Part shown: piece after piece, positions 26,035 to 34,536 of the stretch
Numbering within the stretch: position 1 is the first letter of the stretch
Layout of the letters: every line of letters begins with the position of its first letter
NCBI RefSeq assembly: GCF_001005085.2
Contig: NZ_LBMU02000046.1
Coordinates: 1 to 64,000, forward strand
DNA from: Streptomyces humi
Lineage (GTDB): Bacteria; Actinomycetota; Actinomycetes; Streptomycetales; Streptomycetaceae
Direction: 5' to 3'
DNA length: 64,000 bases
The notes under the pieces: generated by a model
Told to the model about the DNA's origin: nothing
The model's database searches: none
Seen by the model: the letters and a program-made list of their open reading frames with translations, nothing else
Translations under genes and position numbers: made by a program

Positions 26035-26439
26035 TCAGCCCATCTGGTCCTCGCGCGACAGGTGTTCCACGGTCCTGCCGGTCTCCGTGAACGTCCGGGT
26101 CACGTGCCCGGACGAGTACACCCACAGGATGCGCAGCGGCCGGTCTCCGACGTTGCGGAAGAGGTGGGGGACGGGGGAGGGGATGTAGGTGGTGTCGTAC
26201 CGCTCCAGCCTCGTCACCTCGCCGTCCACCACCACCTCCGCCTCGCCGTCGAGGACCGTGACGTGCTCGTCGCAGTTGTGCGAGTGCAGGGGCGCGCCCG
26301 AGCCGACCGGATACACGCTCATGCCGCTCGTGATCCGGTTCTCCCCGCCCGCCGACGGTGTCGTGACGAGCGGCGTCGTCACGACGGAACCGCCCCGGTC
26401 GAGCAGGGGCACGGACGCGGCCTTGATGATCGTGGTCAT
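26035..26439 (-). CDS. Small cupin-domain protein
   Basis: The product has 134 residues from ATG 26437-26439, preceded on its strand by AAGGAA. It is a single cupin barrel: PLHSHNCDEHVTVLDG is cupin motif 1 (metal-binding His, His, Glu and His region) and PHLFRNVGDRPLRILW is motif 2. Members are metal-dependent dioxygenases, isomerases or binding proteins. It is divergent from the carboxymuconolactone-decarboxylase-like gene, and the 19-bp palindrome at 26527 lies between them, so it probably belongs to the same regulon as the aromatic cluster. Substrate unknown. Confidence 0.75.
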   Translation of the reverse strand: MTTIIKAASVPLLDRGGSVVTTPLVTTPSAGGENRITSGMSVYPVGSGAPLHSHNCDEHVTVLDGEAEVVVDGEVTRLERYDTTYIPSPVPHLFRNVGDRPLRILWVYSSGHVTRTFTETGRTVEHLSREDQMG

Positions 26440-26526
26440 CCGGGGGGTTCCTTTCGGATCGCGCGGCACTGCGGCGCCGCGGCGCACGATGTTAGGCCGC
26501 CTGGCGGCCGCTGACTGCCCCCTGGC

Positions 26527-26545
26527 GTGCAGCTTTACCTTGCAC
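26527..26545 (+). promoter_or_regulatory. Operator site 1 of cluster palindrome (GYGCAR-N7-TTGCRC)
   Basis: GTGCAGCTTTACCTTGCAC is an inverted repeat with one mismatch. It lies 98 nt before the decarboxylase-like start and 88 nt from the divergent cupin start. It matches sites at 28328 and 37394 in length, spacing and half-site sequence. Confidence 0.65.
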
Positions 26546-26642
26546 TCCGAGAGGGACGGTTTCGGCGGACCCGGCGGTACGGTCCCTGGCAGCGCACGGC
26601 TGCCGGAGCCGTGCCGACAGGGAAGAGGCAGGTGCCCGCGAG

Positions 26643-27233
26643 ATGAGGCTCCCCGTACTGACCGATGAGGAAATGGACGCCAGGCAGCGGGAGTTGGCCG
26701 CGCGTATCGCCGGCCGCCGTGGCGCCGTGCGCGGTCCGTTCCGGGTCTGGCTGCACAGCCCGGAGATGTGCGAGCGGGCCGAGGCACTCGGCGCCTTCGC
26801 CCGCTTCGAATGCAGTCTGCCGAAGCACCTGCGCGAACTCGCCCTGCTGATGGCCGCGCGCAACTGGGACGCGCAGTACTCCTGGAACGCGCATGTGCAG
26901 CAGGCGATCGAGGCCGGGATCCCGGCGGCCGCCGTGCAGGCGATCGCGGAGAAGCGCGAGGCGGTGTTCGACGACGAACGGGACCAGGCCTTCTACCGGT
27001 TCTGCCGCGAGATCCTGGAGGAACACTTCGTCTCCGACGAGACCTTCGGCCGCGCGCTCGGCCACTTCGGGGCCAAGGGCCTGGTCGACACCATCGGAGC
27101 GCTGGGGAACTTCACCATGCTCGGCATGTGCCTGAACGCGTTCCAGGTGGATCTTCAGGCCGACAAGGTGCCGCCGTTCCCCGACATCCGCGGTCACGGG
27201 CGGGTGGTCCCCGGTTCCGACCCCCGTCCGTGA
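26643..27233 (+). CDS. Carboxymuconolactone decarboxylase-family protein (copy 1)
   Basis: The product has 196 residues. It is an all-helical AhpD/CMD fold with ELALLMAARNWDAQYSWNAHVQQAIEAGI as the diagnostic core (about 66-95), containing the conserved Trp and His. No CxxC pair is present, so it is not an AhpD peroxidase. The family includes gamma-carboxymuconolactone decarboxylase of the protocatechuate pathway and many unassigned relatives. A clear paralogue lies at 55021, sharing WNAH-QQA, FV-D-T and NTF-type blocks. It is the first gene of the catabolic supercluster and is followed by the LysR regulator. Confidence 0.8.
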   Translation: MRLPVLTDEEMDARQRELAARIAGRRGAVRGPFRVWLHSPEMCERAEALGAFARFECSLPKHLRELALLMAARNWDAQYSWNAHVQQAIEAGIPAAAVQAIAEKREAVFDDERDQAFYRFCREILEEHFVSDETFGRALGHFGAKGLVDTIGALGNFTMLGMCLNAFQVDLQADKVPPFPDIRGHGRVVPGSDPRP

Positions 27234-27277
27234 CGCCTTCGACCTGGTCAGGAGCACGGTCGGGGGCAAACGTCAAG

Positions 27278-27290
27278 ATATTGACAATAT
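27278..27290 (+). promoter_or_regulatory. ATATTG-A-CAATAT palindrome before LysR gene
   Basis: A perfect 13-bp AT-only palindrome, striking in this GC-rich DNA, lies about 103 nt before the LysR start. A second CAATATTG overlaps at 27285-27292. It is a likely operator, perhaps for autoregulation. Confidence 0.5.
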
Positions 27291-27392
27291 TGCCAACATT
27301 CCTTTGGATCACATGGATGCCGCACATCCGCCGTGGCGCCGAAACGTCCCGCGAGCCGCCGTCGGGACGGTGGCGCCGCCGGGGAGGAAAAC

Positions 27393-28304
27393 ATGGATCG
27401 CCTGCTCCTCATGCACAGCTTCGTCACCGTCGCGCAGACCGGCAGCTTCAACGGGGCCGCCAAGAAGCTGGGCTCCTCGGGCTCGCTGGTGTCGCGGCAC
27501 GTCGCCGAACTGGAGCGCCAGGTGGGCGTGCGCCTGGTCCACCGGACCGCCCGCTCGGTGAGCCTGACCGAACCCGGGCAGCGGTACGCGGAGTTCGCCG
27601 CGCGGATCCTCGACGAGATCGAGGCCGAGGACGCCGGCATAGCGCAGCTGCACGACCGGGCCGAGGGCACGCTCAGCATCATCTGCCCCAAATGGATAGG
27701 AAGCCTGGACCTCGGTGACGCGATCGCCGCCTTTTCCGCCGAGCACCCGAAAATCCAGGTGCGTTTCGAACTCGGCGGTATGTCCGACCGCACCTACGAC
27801 TTCCTGGACAGTGGGTTCGACATCGCGTTCCACACCCGTGATCTGCGCGATTCGAGCGTCCGCCTGAAGAAGGTGTCGTCGCTGCCGTTCGTGCTGTGCG
27901 CGGCGAAGGCGTACGTCGACCGGCACGGCCCCCTCGCCCATCCCAACGACCTCGCCGACCACGACTGCCTCGTGCACGTGAACGACCCGGTCTGGCGGAT
28001 CGGCAGCGGCCACACCTCCACCCTGCACAAGATCCGCAACATCGCCTTCTCCTCGAACTCCTACATCGCCCTCCAGAAGGCGGCCGTGCACGGCCGCGGC
28101 CTCGCGCTGCTGCCGCAGCGCCCGGCCTACGACGACCTCGTCTCCGGCGCGCTCCAGGTGCTGCTGCCCGAACTGACGGTGCCCGACCGCCCGCTGTACG
28201 CGATCTACGGTCCCGGGCAGAAGACCCCGCGCAAGATCAGCGTCTTCCTGGACTTCCTCACCGAATGGTTCTCGCGCAACCCCATTCCCGCGATCGGGCA
28301 CTGA
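27393..28304 (+). CDS. LysR-family regulator of the catabolic cluster
   Basis: The product has 303 residues from ATG 27393, chosen for the GGGGAGGAAAAC RBS. The N-terminal HTH (FVTVAQTGSFNGAAKKLGSSGSLVSRHVAELE, about 9-40) is followed by the linker helix and a substrate-binding domain (LSIICPKWIGSLDLGDAIAAF onward). It resembles the DmlR/CrgA branch in its HTH. It lies between operator sites 1 and 2 of the 19-bp palindrome and directly before the dioxygenase operon. That makes it the best local candidate for the regulator binding those sites, although the palindrome is not a standard T-N11-A LysR box. Confidence 0.87.
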   Translation: MDRLLLMHSFVTVAQTGSFNGAAKKLGSSGSLVSRHVAELERQVGVRLVHRTARSVSLTEPGQRYAEFAARILDEIEAEDAGIAQLHDRAEGTLSIICPKWIGSLDLGDAIAAFSAEHPKIQVRFELGGMSDRTYDFLDSGFDIAFHTRDLRDSSVRLKKVSSLPFVLCAAKAYVDRHGPLAHPNDLADHDCLVHVNDPVWRIGSGHTSTLHKIRNIAFSSNSYIALQKAAVHGRGLALLPQRPAYDDLVSGALQVLLPELTVPDRPLYAIYGPGQKTPRKISVFLDFLTEWFSRNPIPAIGH

Positions 28305-28327
28305 CGGATCCCGCGATCGGCCGGTAA

Positions 28328-28346
28328 GCGCAAGAAACGATTGCGC
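28328..28346 (+). promoter_or_regulatory. Operator site 2 of cluster palindrome
   Basis: GCGCAAGAAACGATTGCGC has perfect 6-bp arms with 7 nt between. It lies 80 nt before the dioxygenase start codon. A possible -10, TACGCT, is at 28391-28396. Confidence 0.75.
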
Positions 28347-28425
28347 ATTCCGTCGGAGCCCCTCCATTGAGGCCGCGGCCTGCGGATATCTACGCTCACA
28401 GGCGACCCGCGAAAAGAGGAAACCC

Positions 28426-29340
28426 ATGGGAATCCAGAGGATCGAATCGGTCACCTACGGCATCGACGACCTCGACGAGAACGTCCGTTTCTTCGACGAC
28501 TTCGGGCTCTTCCCGGTCGAGCGGACCGACGAGCACGCGGTCTTCGAGACGCTCACCGGGCAGACCCTTCACCTCGACACCTTCCCCGGCTCGCGGCTGC
28601 CGCCCCCGGTGGAGCCCGGCCCCACCCTCCGCGAGGTCGTGTGGGGCGTCGACACCCCGGACGAACTGGAGCGGCTGGTGGCCGCCGTGGCCGAGGACCG
28701 TGAGGTCCGCGAGAGCGCCGACGGCGTCCACCACACCGCCGACGAGACCGGCTTCGGCGTCGGCCTGACCCTGGCCCGCCCCAGGCCGGCCCCCGTCACC
28801 CCACGCCCCGCCAACGCGCCGGGCCACGTCGACCGCTGGAACACCCCCCTGGCGGCCGTCGGACGGGTCCGCCCGCTGCGCATGTGCCATGTCGCCCTGA
28901 ACATCCCCAAACCCGGCAGGCAGCGGGCGGTCGCCTTCTACACCGGCCTCCTCGGCTTCCGGCCCACGGACGTGGTCGAGCCGATGGGCGTCTTCATGCG
29001 GGCCCCGGGCGACCAGGACCAGCACACCATGCTGCTCTGCCACCGTCCCGACAGGGCGGGCGTGAACCACGTCGCCTACGAGGTCCCCGGCTTCGACGAC
29101 GTGATCGAGGGCGGCAACCACATGATCGACAAGGGCTGGCGGGAAGCGCGCAGGCTCGGCCGCCACACCATCGGCTCCAACGTCTTCCGCTTCCTGCACG
29201 CACCGTGCGGCGGCCGCGTCGAGTACGCCGCCGACATGGACCGGGTCGACGACAGCTACGAGACCCGCGTCCACGGGACGACCCCGCCGCACCACATCTG
29301 GGCCCTGCGCACCAACCGCGACCAGGACACCCCCGCCTGA
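28426..29340 (+). CDS. Two-domain VOC extradiol dioxygenase
   Basis: The product has 304 residues, the normal size of type I extradiol (catechol 2,3-) dioxygenases. The N-terminal VOC domain spans about 5-118 and the catalytic VOC domain about 150-285. The 2-His-1-carboxylate triad is visible as His155 (MCHVALNI), His215 (VNHVAYEV) and Glu266 (GGRVEYAADMD). It should cleave a catechol-type ring next to the hydroxyls to give a ring-opened semialdehyde or keto acid. It leads a seven-gene unit (to 34233) with gaps of -4 to 26 nt, behind operator site 2. The ring substrate is unknown and no ring hydroxylase is nearby. Confidence 0.85.
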   Translation: MGIQRIESVTYGIDDLDENVRFFDDFGLFPVERTDEHAVFETLTGQTLHLDTFPGSRLPPPVEPGPTLREVVWGVDTPDELERLVAAVAEDREVRESADGVHHTADETGFGVGLTLARPRPAPVTPRPANAPGHVDRWNTPLAAVGRVRPLRMCHVALNIPKPGRQRAVAFYTGLLGFRPTDVVEPMGVFMRAPGDQDQHTMLLCHRPDRAGVNHVAYEVPGFDDVIEGGNHMIDKGWREARRLGRHTIGSNVFRFLHAPCGGRVEYAADMDRVDDSYETRVHGTTPPHHIWALRTNRDQDTPA

Positions 29341-29353
29341 GAGGCACGCCATC

Positions 29354-30802
29354 ATGACCACCGACCACGGCAGTCCGGCCGTCCGTATGTACATAGCGGG
29401 TGAGTGGTGCCAGGGCGGCACCGGACGAACCGCCCCGATCGTGAACCCGGCCACCGAAGAGGTGATCGGACACGTACCGCTGGCCACCGCCGAAGACCTG
29501 GACCGGGCGCTCGAAGCCGCCGACGAGGGCTTCCGCAGCTGGCGCAACACCTCCGTCGCCCGCCGCACCCAGATCCTGCACACCGCCGCCGACCTGCTCA
29601 CGGAGCGCGCCGCCGAGGTGGGCCGGATCATGACCCGGGAGCAGGGCAAGCCGCTGGCCGAGGCCACCGGAGAGGCCCGGCGGGTCGCCGACACCCTGCG
29701 CTGGCACATCGAGGACGCCCGGCGCGCGTACGGCCGTCTCATCCCGTCGGCACCCGGCACCGTGCTCTCCGTGCGCCGCGAACCGATCGGCCCCGTCGCC
29801 GCGTTCGTCCCGTGGAACTTCCCGGCCGGCGGCCCGATGCGGAAGATCTCCGCCGCTCTGACGGCGGGTTGCTCGATCGTCATCAAGGCCTCCGAGGAGA
29901 CCCCGGCGACGGCGGCCGCCCTGGTGGCCTGCTTCGTGGACGCGGGGCTGCCGGCCGGTGTGCTGAACCTCGTGTTCGGCGAACCGGCCGAGGTCTCGGC
30001 CCACCTGATCGCCTCCCCGGTCACCCGGCTGATCGCCTTCACCGGCTCGGTGCCGGTCGGCAAGCTCCTGGCCGCCGAGGCCGGAAAGGTCATGAAGCCG
30101 TCGCTGATGGAGCTGGGCGGCCACGCCCCGGTGATCGTCTGCGCCGACGCCGACCCCGCCATGGCGGCGCGCCGCGCGGCGCAGGCGAAGTTCGTGAACG
30201 CCGGACAGGTGTGCACCTCACCGAGCCGGTTCCTGGTCCACGAGAGCCTGGTCGAGGACTTCACCGCCGCGTTCGTGACGGCCGCGGAGGCCGTGGTCGT
30301 GGGCGACGGGCTGGCCGCGGGCACCACCATGGGTCCGCTGGCCAACGAGCGCCGGCTCCGGGCGATGATCCGCCTGACCGCCGACGCCGTGGGCCGCGGC
30401 GCCAAGGTGCTCACCGGCGGTGAACGGCTCGACCGCCCCGGCTACTTCTTCGCGCCGACCGTCCTGACCGACGTACCGGCGGACGCGGACCTGATGTCCG
30501 AGGAGCCGTTCGGACCGATCGCGCCGATCGTGCCGTTCGCCGATCTCGACCAGGCACTGGAAACGGCGAACGGGCTGCCGTACGGCCTGGCCGCCTATGG
30601 CTTCACCAGGTCCTCCGCCACCGCCGAACGCCTCTCCGGCGAGCTGGAGGCCGGCATCCTGTCCATCAACCACTGCGGCGGCTCGGTCCACGAGGCCCCC
30701 TCCGGAGGCGTCAAGGAGAGCGGGTACGGCCGGGAGGGCGGCCCGGAGGCCCTGGACGCCTACCTGGTCACCAAACGCGTCTCCCAGCTGCTGGTGCCAT
30801 GA
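29354..30802 (+). CDS. NAD(P)-dependent aldehyde dehydrogenase (semialdehyde type), copy 1
   Basis: The product has 482 residues, the full family length. Glu253 in LMELGGHAPV and nucleophile Cys287 in NAGQVCTSPSRF are intact; the Rossmann site includes FTGSVPVGK. It resembles the succinate-semialdehyde/hydroxymuconic-semialdehyde group. Directly after the dioxygenase (13 nt), it is placed to oxidise the ring-cleavage semialdehyde to a dicarboxylate. Its stop overlaps the next start by ATGA. Confidence 0.87.
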   Translation: MTTDHGSPAVRMYIAGEWCQGGTGRTAPIVNPATEEVIGHVPLATAEDLDRALEAADEGFRSWRNTSVARRTQILHTAADLLTERAAEVGRIMTREQGKPLAEATGEARRVADTLRWHIEDARRAYGRLIPSAPGTVLSVRREPIGPVAAFVPWNFPAGGPMRKISAALTAGCSIVIKASEETPATAAALVACFVDAGLPAGVLNLVFGEPAEVSAHLIASPVTRLIAFTGSVPVGKLLAAEAGKVMKPSLMELGGHAPVIVCADADPAMAARRAAQAKFVNAGQVCTSPSRFLVHESLVEDFTAAFVTAAEAVVVGDGLAAGTTMGPLANERRLRAMIRLTADAVGRGAKVLTGGERLDRPGYFFAPTVLTDVPADADLMSEEPFGPIAPIVPFADLDQALETANGLPYGLAAYGFTRSSATAERLSGELEAGILSINHCGGSVHEAPSGGVKESGYGREGGPEALDAYLVTKRVSQLLVP

Positions 30803-31569
30803 GGTACGCACGTGTCTCGGTCGACGGCCGGGCGGTCTGGGGGCGGGTGGGGGAGGCGGACATCGAGCTGCTGTCGGCGTCCCCGATCGACGGCGACCCG
30901 GTCGTGACCGGTGCGGTGCCACGGTCGGCCGCCGTCTGGCTGCCACCCGTCGTGCCCTCCGTCTTCTACGCGGTCGGCATGAACTATCCCCGGCACATCG
31001 CGCACGCCGGTGCCGAGACCCCGGTCCGGCCCGAGGTGGGCTACCGGGCCAACAACGCGCTGACCGGGCACGGTTCGCCGATCGTCAGACCCGTCGCGGT
31101 CGAGGGCCGCTTCGAGGCCGAGCCGGAACTCGTCGCCGTCATCGGCCGGACGCTGCGGCACGCCACCTACGAGGAGGCGCGCGCGGCGGTGTTCGGCTGG
31201 ACCATCGGCAACGACGTCAGCGCCCGCACCTGGCAGCACCAGGACCGCACCTTCTGGCGCAGCAAGAACAGCGACACGTTCAAGCCGATGGGCCCCTGGA
31301 TCGAGACCGACGTCGACGCCCTCGCGCAGACGACCACCCTGCGGGTCAACGGCGCGGTGCGGGCCCGGTTCCCCACCGGAGACATGGTGTTCGACCCCTT
31401 CGACCACCTCGTCGAGATGACGAAGCACGTCACCGTCCACCCCGGTGACGTGCTGTGGATGGGCGCCGAGTCCGTCGGCCGGATCGAGCCCGGGGACACC
31501 GTGGACGTCGAGATCAGCGGAATCGGCGTGCTGTCCAACCCCGTACACCTGGAAGGGAACCACCCATGA
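30799..31569 (+). CDS. Fumarylacetoacetate hydrolase (FAH) family enzyme
   Basis: The product has 256 residues. Metal ligands are seen as Glu108 and Glu110 in AEPELVAVIGR and Asp139 in IGNDVSARTW. GHGSPIVRP and SKNSDTFKPMGPW are typical substrate-loop motifs. Members hydrolyse, decarboxylate or isomerise 2-oxo acids in aromatic catabolism (for example oxalocrotonate decarboxylation or acylpyruvate hydrolysis). Between the semialdehyde dehydrogenase and a hydrolase it most likely acts on the oxidised ring-cleavage product. ATGA overlaps occur at both ends. Confidence 0.85.
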   Translation: MRYARVSVDGRAVWGRVGEADIELLSASPIDGDPVVTGAVPRSAAVWLPPVVPSVFYAVGMNYPRHIAHAGAETPVRPEVGYRANNALTGHGSPIVRPVAVEGRFEAEPELVAVIGRTLRHATYEEARAAVFGWTIGNDVSARTWQHQDRTFWRSKNSDTFKPMGPWIETDVDALAQTTTLRVNGAVRARFPTGDMVFDPFDHLVEMTKHVTVHPGDVLWMGAESVGRIEPGDTVDVEISGIGVLSNPVHLEGNHP

Positions 31570-31937
31570 GCGCGGAACCCCGCTACATCCACCACGTCAA
31601 CTTCCCCACCACCGACCCCGACCGCACCGCCGAGTGGTACACCAAGGTCTTCGGGATGAAGCGGATCATGCCCAGGTCCAACACCCGCGTGGTGCTGATG
31701 ACCCGGGGAAACTTCGACCTCCACTTCACGCCGGTCGAGGAGATGGAGCGCATGGCGCCCTACCACTTCGCCGTCGAGGTCGACGACTGGGACGAGTTCC
31801 TCGCCCACCTGAAGGAGCTGGGCATCCGGCACACCAGGCCGATCGAACGCCCCGAGAACCAGTCGAAGTTCTGCTACATCCACGACCCCGACCACACCAT
31901 GATCGAGCTCGTCTTCCACGGCCGCCGCCCCAACTGA
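31566..31937 (+). CDS. Single-domain VOC (glyoxalase-like) protein
   Basis: The product has 123 residues from ATG 31566, which overlaps the FAH stop. Its one VOC module contains YIHHVNFPTTDPDRTAEWYTKVFG at the start and HDPDHTMIELVFHG at the end, giving the usual His and Glu metal ligands. It would dimerise to form an active site. Possible roles are isomerase, epimerase or a second dioxygenase. It is translationally coupled within the dioxygenase operon. Confidence 0.8.
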   Translation: MSAEPRYIHHVNFPTTDPDRTAEWYTKVFGMKRIMPRSNTRVVLMTRGNFDLHFTPVEEMERMAPYHFAVEVDDWDEFLAHLKELGIRHTRPIERPENQSKFCYIHDPDHTMIELVFHGRRPN

Positions 31938-31963
31938 GCACGAACATAAGGGAGTTCATACCC

Positions 31964-32749
31964 ATGCCCTTTGCCGATTCCGGCGGCACCGCCGTCTACT
32001 ACGAGCGCCACGGCAGCGGTCCGGCGATCCTGTTCGTACACGGGAGCGGCGGCCATCACGCGGCCTGGTGGCAGCAGGTCGCGGCCCTGCGCGACCGGTT
32101 CACGGTGATCACCGTCGACCTGCGCGGGTTCGGGAGGTCGGACTCCTCCATGCCCGAGTTCGACGGCCAGGACTTCCCCGGTGACGTCGTCGCCGTACTC
32201 GACCGGGAGGACCTGACCGACGCGATGCTCGTCGGTCAGTCCATCGGGTCCGTCGCCGCCCTCCGCGCCGGCCTGACGCGCCCCGAGCGTGTCTCCCGCG
32301 TCGTCCTCGGCCACTCCCTCGGCGGCATCAGCCACCCCGAGCTCAGGGAGCTGGCCGCCGCCGACCGCGCCGAGGCCGTCAAGCTGCCCGTCATCGACCG
32401 CCTGCTGACCAGGGAGTTCCAGCACCGCCGCGCCGATCTCACGTTCCTGTTCCAGCAGATGGGCACCTTCAACGTCGCCAGGATGCAGGACCTGCGCAAC
32501 CTCGACACCGACGGCCCCACCCTGGAGGACATCGCGGCCTCCGGCGTGCAGGTCGCCTTCCTGGCCGGTGAGCAGGACGCGGTGCTCAGCACGAAGACCG
32601 TGACCCGCGCCCACGAACTGCTGCCCGGCTCGCACCTGGAGATCGTCGAAGGCGCCCCGCACTCCATGTACTGGGAGACGCCCGACAGGTACAACGCGGC
32701 GATCGCCCGCCTGCGCACCACCCTCACCGCACCGAAGGAAGCCGTATGA
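31964..32749 (+). CDS. Alpha/beta hydrolase (meta-cleavage-product hydrolase or enol-lactonase-like)
   Basis: The product has 261 residues from ATG 31964; AAGGGA lies 9 nt before. The fold is canonical: LFVHGSGGHHAAW oxyanion region, nucleophile Ser93 in GQSIGS, acid Asp205 in GEQDAVL and His233 in GAPHSMYWE. Length and position behind a ring-cleaving dioxygenase fit a C-C bond hydrolase of the MhpC/BphD type or a 3-oxoadipate enol-lactonase. These two cannot be separated by eye. The next gene overlaps by ATGA. Confidence 0.82.
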   Translation: MPFADSGGTAVYYERHGSGPAILFVHGSGGHHAAWWQQVAALRDRFTVITVDLRGFGRSDSSMPEFDGQDFPGDVVAVLDREDLTDAMLVGQSIGSVAALRAGLTRPERVSRVVLGHSLGGISHPELRELAAADRAEAVKLPVIDRLLTREFQHRRADLTFLFQQMGTFNVARMQDLRNLDTDGPTLEDIAASGVQVAFLAGEQDAVLSTKTVTRAHELLPGSHLEIVEGAPHSMYWETPDRYNAAIARLRTTLTAPKEAV

Positions 32750-33225
32750 CCACTCTCACCCTGGACGCCGCCGAGGAGATCATCGACGCCGCCCACCAGC
32801 GCGCCCGGGCGATCGGCAAGGCGGTGAGCGTCGCGGTCGTGGACGCCGGCGGCTTCCCGGTGGCCGTCCGCCGAGCCGACGGCGCCCGCCCGCTCACCCC
32901 CGACATCGCCCGCGCCAAGGCCTACACCGCGGCCGTCATGCAGCGCCCCGGCAGGATGCTGAAGAAGTGGCAGGAGAGCCAGCCCGTCTTCTTCTCCCAG
33001 CTCTCCCAGCTCCCCGGCGCCGCGCTGCCGATCATGGCCACCGAGGGAAGCGTCACCATCAAGAAGGACGGCGAGATCATCGGCGGACTCGGCATCGCGG
33101 GCGGCACCGCGGACGAGGACCAGCTGATCGCCGACGAAGTACTCGAATCCCTCGGCTACGAGCTGGAGTTCGCCGCCTGGGGCGTCGCGGGCCGGCCCGC
33201 CGGGAACCCCGGAAAGGGTGAGTGA
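32746..33225 (+). CDS. HbpS/GlcG-like (DUF336) protein
   Basis: The product has 159 residues, the normal size for this family. Diagnostic features are the start LTLDAAEEIIDAAHQRARAIG, VAVVDAGGFPVAVRRADGA, and GEIIGGLGIAGGT-DEDQLIADE. The family includes the haem-binding redox sensor HbpS of Streptomyces and GlcG of glycolate operons. No signal peptide is seen, so a cytoplasmic role in the pathway is more likely than extracellular sensing. Homologues often accompany aromatic or hydroxy-acid operons; the reaction is unknown. Confidence 0.8.
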   Translation: MTTLTLDAAEEIIDAAHQRARAIGKAVSVAVVDAGGFPVAVRRADGARPLTPDIARAKAYTAAVMQRPGRMLKKWQESQPVFFSQLSQLPGAALPIMATEGSVTIKKDGEIIGGLGIAGGTADEDQLIADEVLESLGYELEFAAWGVAGRPAGNPGKGE

Positions 33226-33228
33226 CCC

Positions 33229-34233
33229 ATGGCCGACACGTTCAACTACCGCATCGACCACCACGGCAGCCTGGTGCGTCCCCCGGGGCTGTCCACCGGG
33301 GACCCCGAGTCGGTGACGCGGGCGGTCACCGAAGGGGTCGCCTACCAGCGCAGGTTGCGCTCGACCGTCGTGACCGACGGCGACTTCCCCCGCGAGGACT
33401 TCCGGGGCGCGGTCCTCGACGGGGTGTCGGGCTTCCGCCGTACGGACCAGGTGGACTCCGCCGGCCTGGTGCGCTGGGTCGCCGAGTCCCTGCCGAAGGC
33501 CGACGGCCCGCTGCTCGCCGGCTGGCCCGCGCGGCTGGCCGACCTGACGGTCATCGCCCCCAAGGTTTCGCTGCCCTCCCCGGCGTACCTCGCGGCCACC
33601 ACCTACCAGGAAGGCCTCGGGCCGGCCTCGGCCCGGGAACTGGGCGAGGCCCTGGCCCACGTCATCCGGGCCGGGATCGAACTGCTGGTCGCCGGAGGCG
33701 TACGCCTGATCCAGCTCAACAACCCGCTTCTGCTGGCCCAGTTGGACACCGACCCGGCCGACCCGGGAGCGCTGTCCTTCGACGACGCCCTGGCCGTCGA
33801 CGCGCTGGCCGTACGCCTGGACCGGCGTCCCGAGGGCGTACGTCTCGGCATGGCCCCCGGCTGGACGGCCCCCGCCACCGTCGACCGGGCACGGGCCGGG
33901 AGACTCTACGACGAGATCGGCGCCGACCGCTGGATCCTCCCCTTCCACCAGGGCACCCCGGCCGAACTGGCACTGGTCGAGGCGCTGCCGCAGGACCGCG
34001 ACTTCTGCCTGGGGGTGGTGGACGCCACCACCCCCGAGCTCGAGGACATCGACGCGGTACTGACCCGGGTGGACGCGGTGAGCGAGGTCAAGGACCTGGA
34101 GGACGGCGCCGTGTCCCCGTCCCGGGGCTTCGCGGACGTCGCGGCGCGGCCGCTGCTCTCCGCCGAGGACCAGCACAGGAAGCTCGTCCTGGTGGAGACG
34201 ATCGCCCGCTACTGCTGGGGCAACGAGTTCTAG
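33229..34233 (+). CDS. MetE-fold protein (cobalamin-independent methionine synthase C-domain family) without zinc ligands
   Basis: The product has 334 residues. The family is clear from HHGSLVRPPGL (11-21), TDGDFPREDF (49-58), GGVRLIQLNNPLL (157-168) and LGVVDATTPELE (261-272). In true MetE-type methyltransferases a His-x-Cys, a Glu and a late Cys hold zinc. Here the corresponding positions read LGMAPG (206-211), LPFHQG (237-242) and SPSRGF (296-301), so no ligand seems preserved. A standard thiol methyltransferase reaction is therefore unlikely; a lyase or hydrolase reaction on a pathway intermediate is possible. It is the last gene of the operon. Its stop TAG overlaps the stop of the convergent gene by 4 nt. 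Confidence 0.75.
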   Translation: MADTFNYRIDHHGSLVRPPGLSTGDPESVTRAVTEGVAYQRRLRSTVVTDGDFPREDFRGAVLDGVSGFRRTDQVDSAGLVRWVAESLPKADGPLLAGWPARLADLTVIAPKVSLPSPAYLAATTYQEGLGPASARELGEALAHVIRAGIELLVAGGVRLIQLNNPLLLAQLDTDPADPGALSFDDALAVDALAVRLDRRPEGVRLGMAPGWTAPATVDRARAGRLYDEIGADRWILPFHQGTPAELALVEALPQDRDFCLGVVDATTPELEDIDAVLTRVDAVSEVKDLEDGAVSPSRGFADVAARPLLSAEDQHRKLVLVETIARYCWGNEF

Positions 34234-34520
34234 GCCAGCGTTTCGGCGAACGTCACCGTGCGCTCCACGAGCAAGGGCCGGACCACTCCCACGATGACCT
34301 CCTGGAAGTGCTCGGCCGCCTGGTGCGCCTCGAAGCCGGCCTGATCCGCGTACTGCTCGTACAGCAGGAACCCGCCGGGCTCTCCCACCACGGCATGCAC
34401 CTCGTACATCAGGTTGGCGGGCTCCGCCCGCGTACTCACCCGCGCCTTCAGCAGCGCGTCCCGCACCGTCGCCGCGTCGGCGGGTGCGCACCGGTAGTGG
34501 GCGACCACCGTGTAGGCCAT
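34230..34520 (-). CDS. Small antibiotic-biosynthesis-monooxygenase (ABM) domain protein
   Basis: The product has 96 residues from ATG 34518-34520. The ferredoxin-like fold has VVAHYRCAPADAATVRDALL, NLMYEVHAV-GEPGGFLLYEQYADQAGFEAHQAAEHF and a final RPLLVERTVTFAETL. Members act as cofactor-free monooxygenases (quinone-forming) or haem-degrading enzymes, or are structural. It may process a hydroquinone-like intermediate. It is divergent from aldehyde dehydrogenase 2, with a TGGTCCGACCA operator just before its start. It is convergent with the MetE-fold gene through a shared CTAG. Confidence 0.78.
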   Translation of the reverse strand: MAYTVVAHYRCAPADAATVRDALLKARVSTRAEPANLMYEVHAVVGEPGGFLLYEQYADQAGFEAHQAAEHFQEVIVGVVRPLLVERTVTFAETLA

Positions 34521-34536
34521 CTGTCCCTCCTCATAA

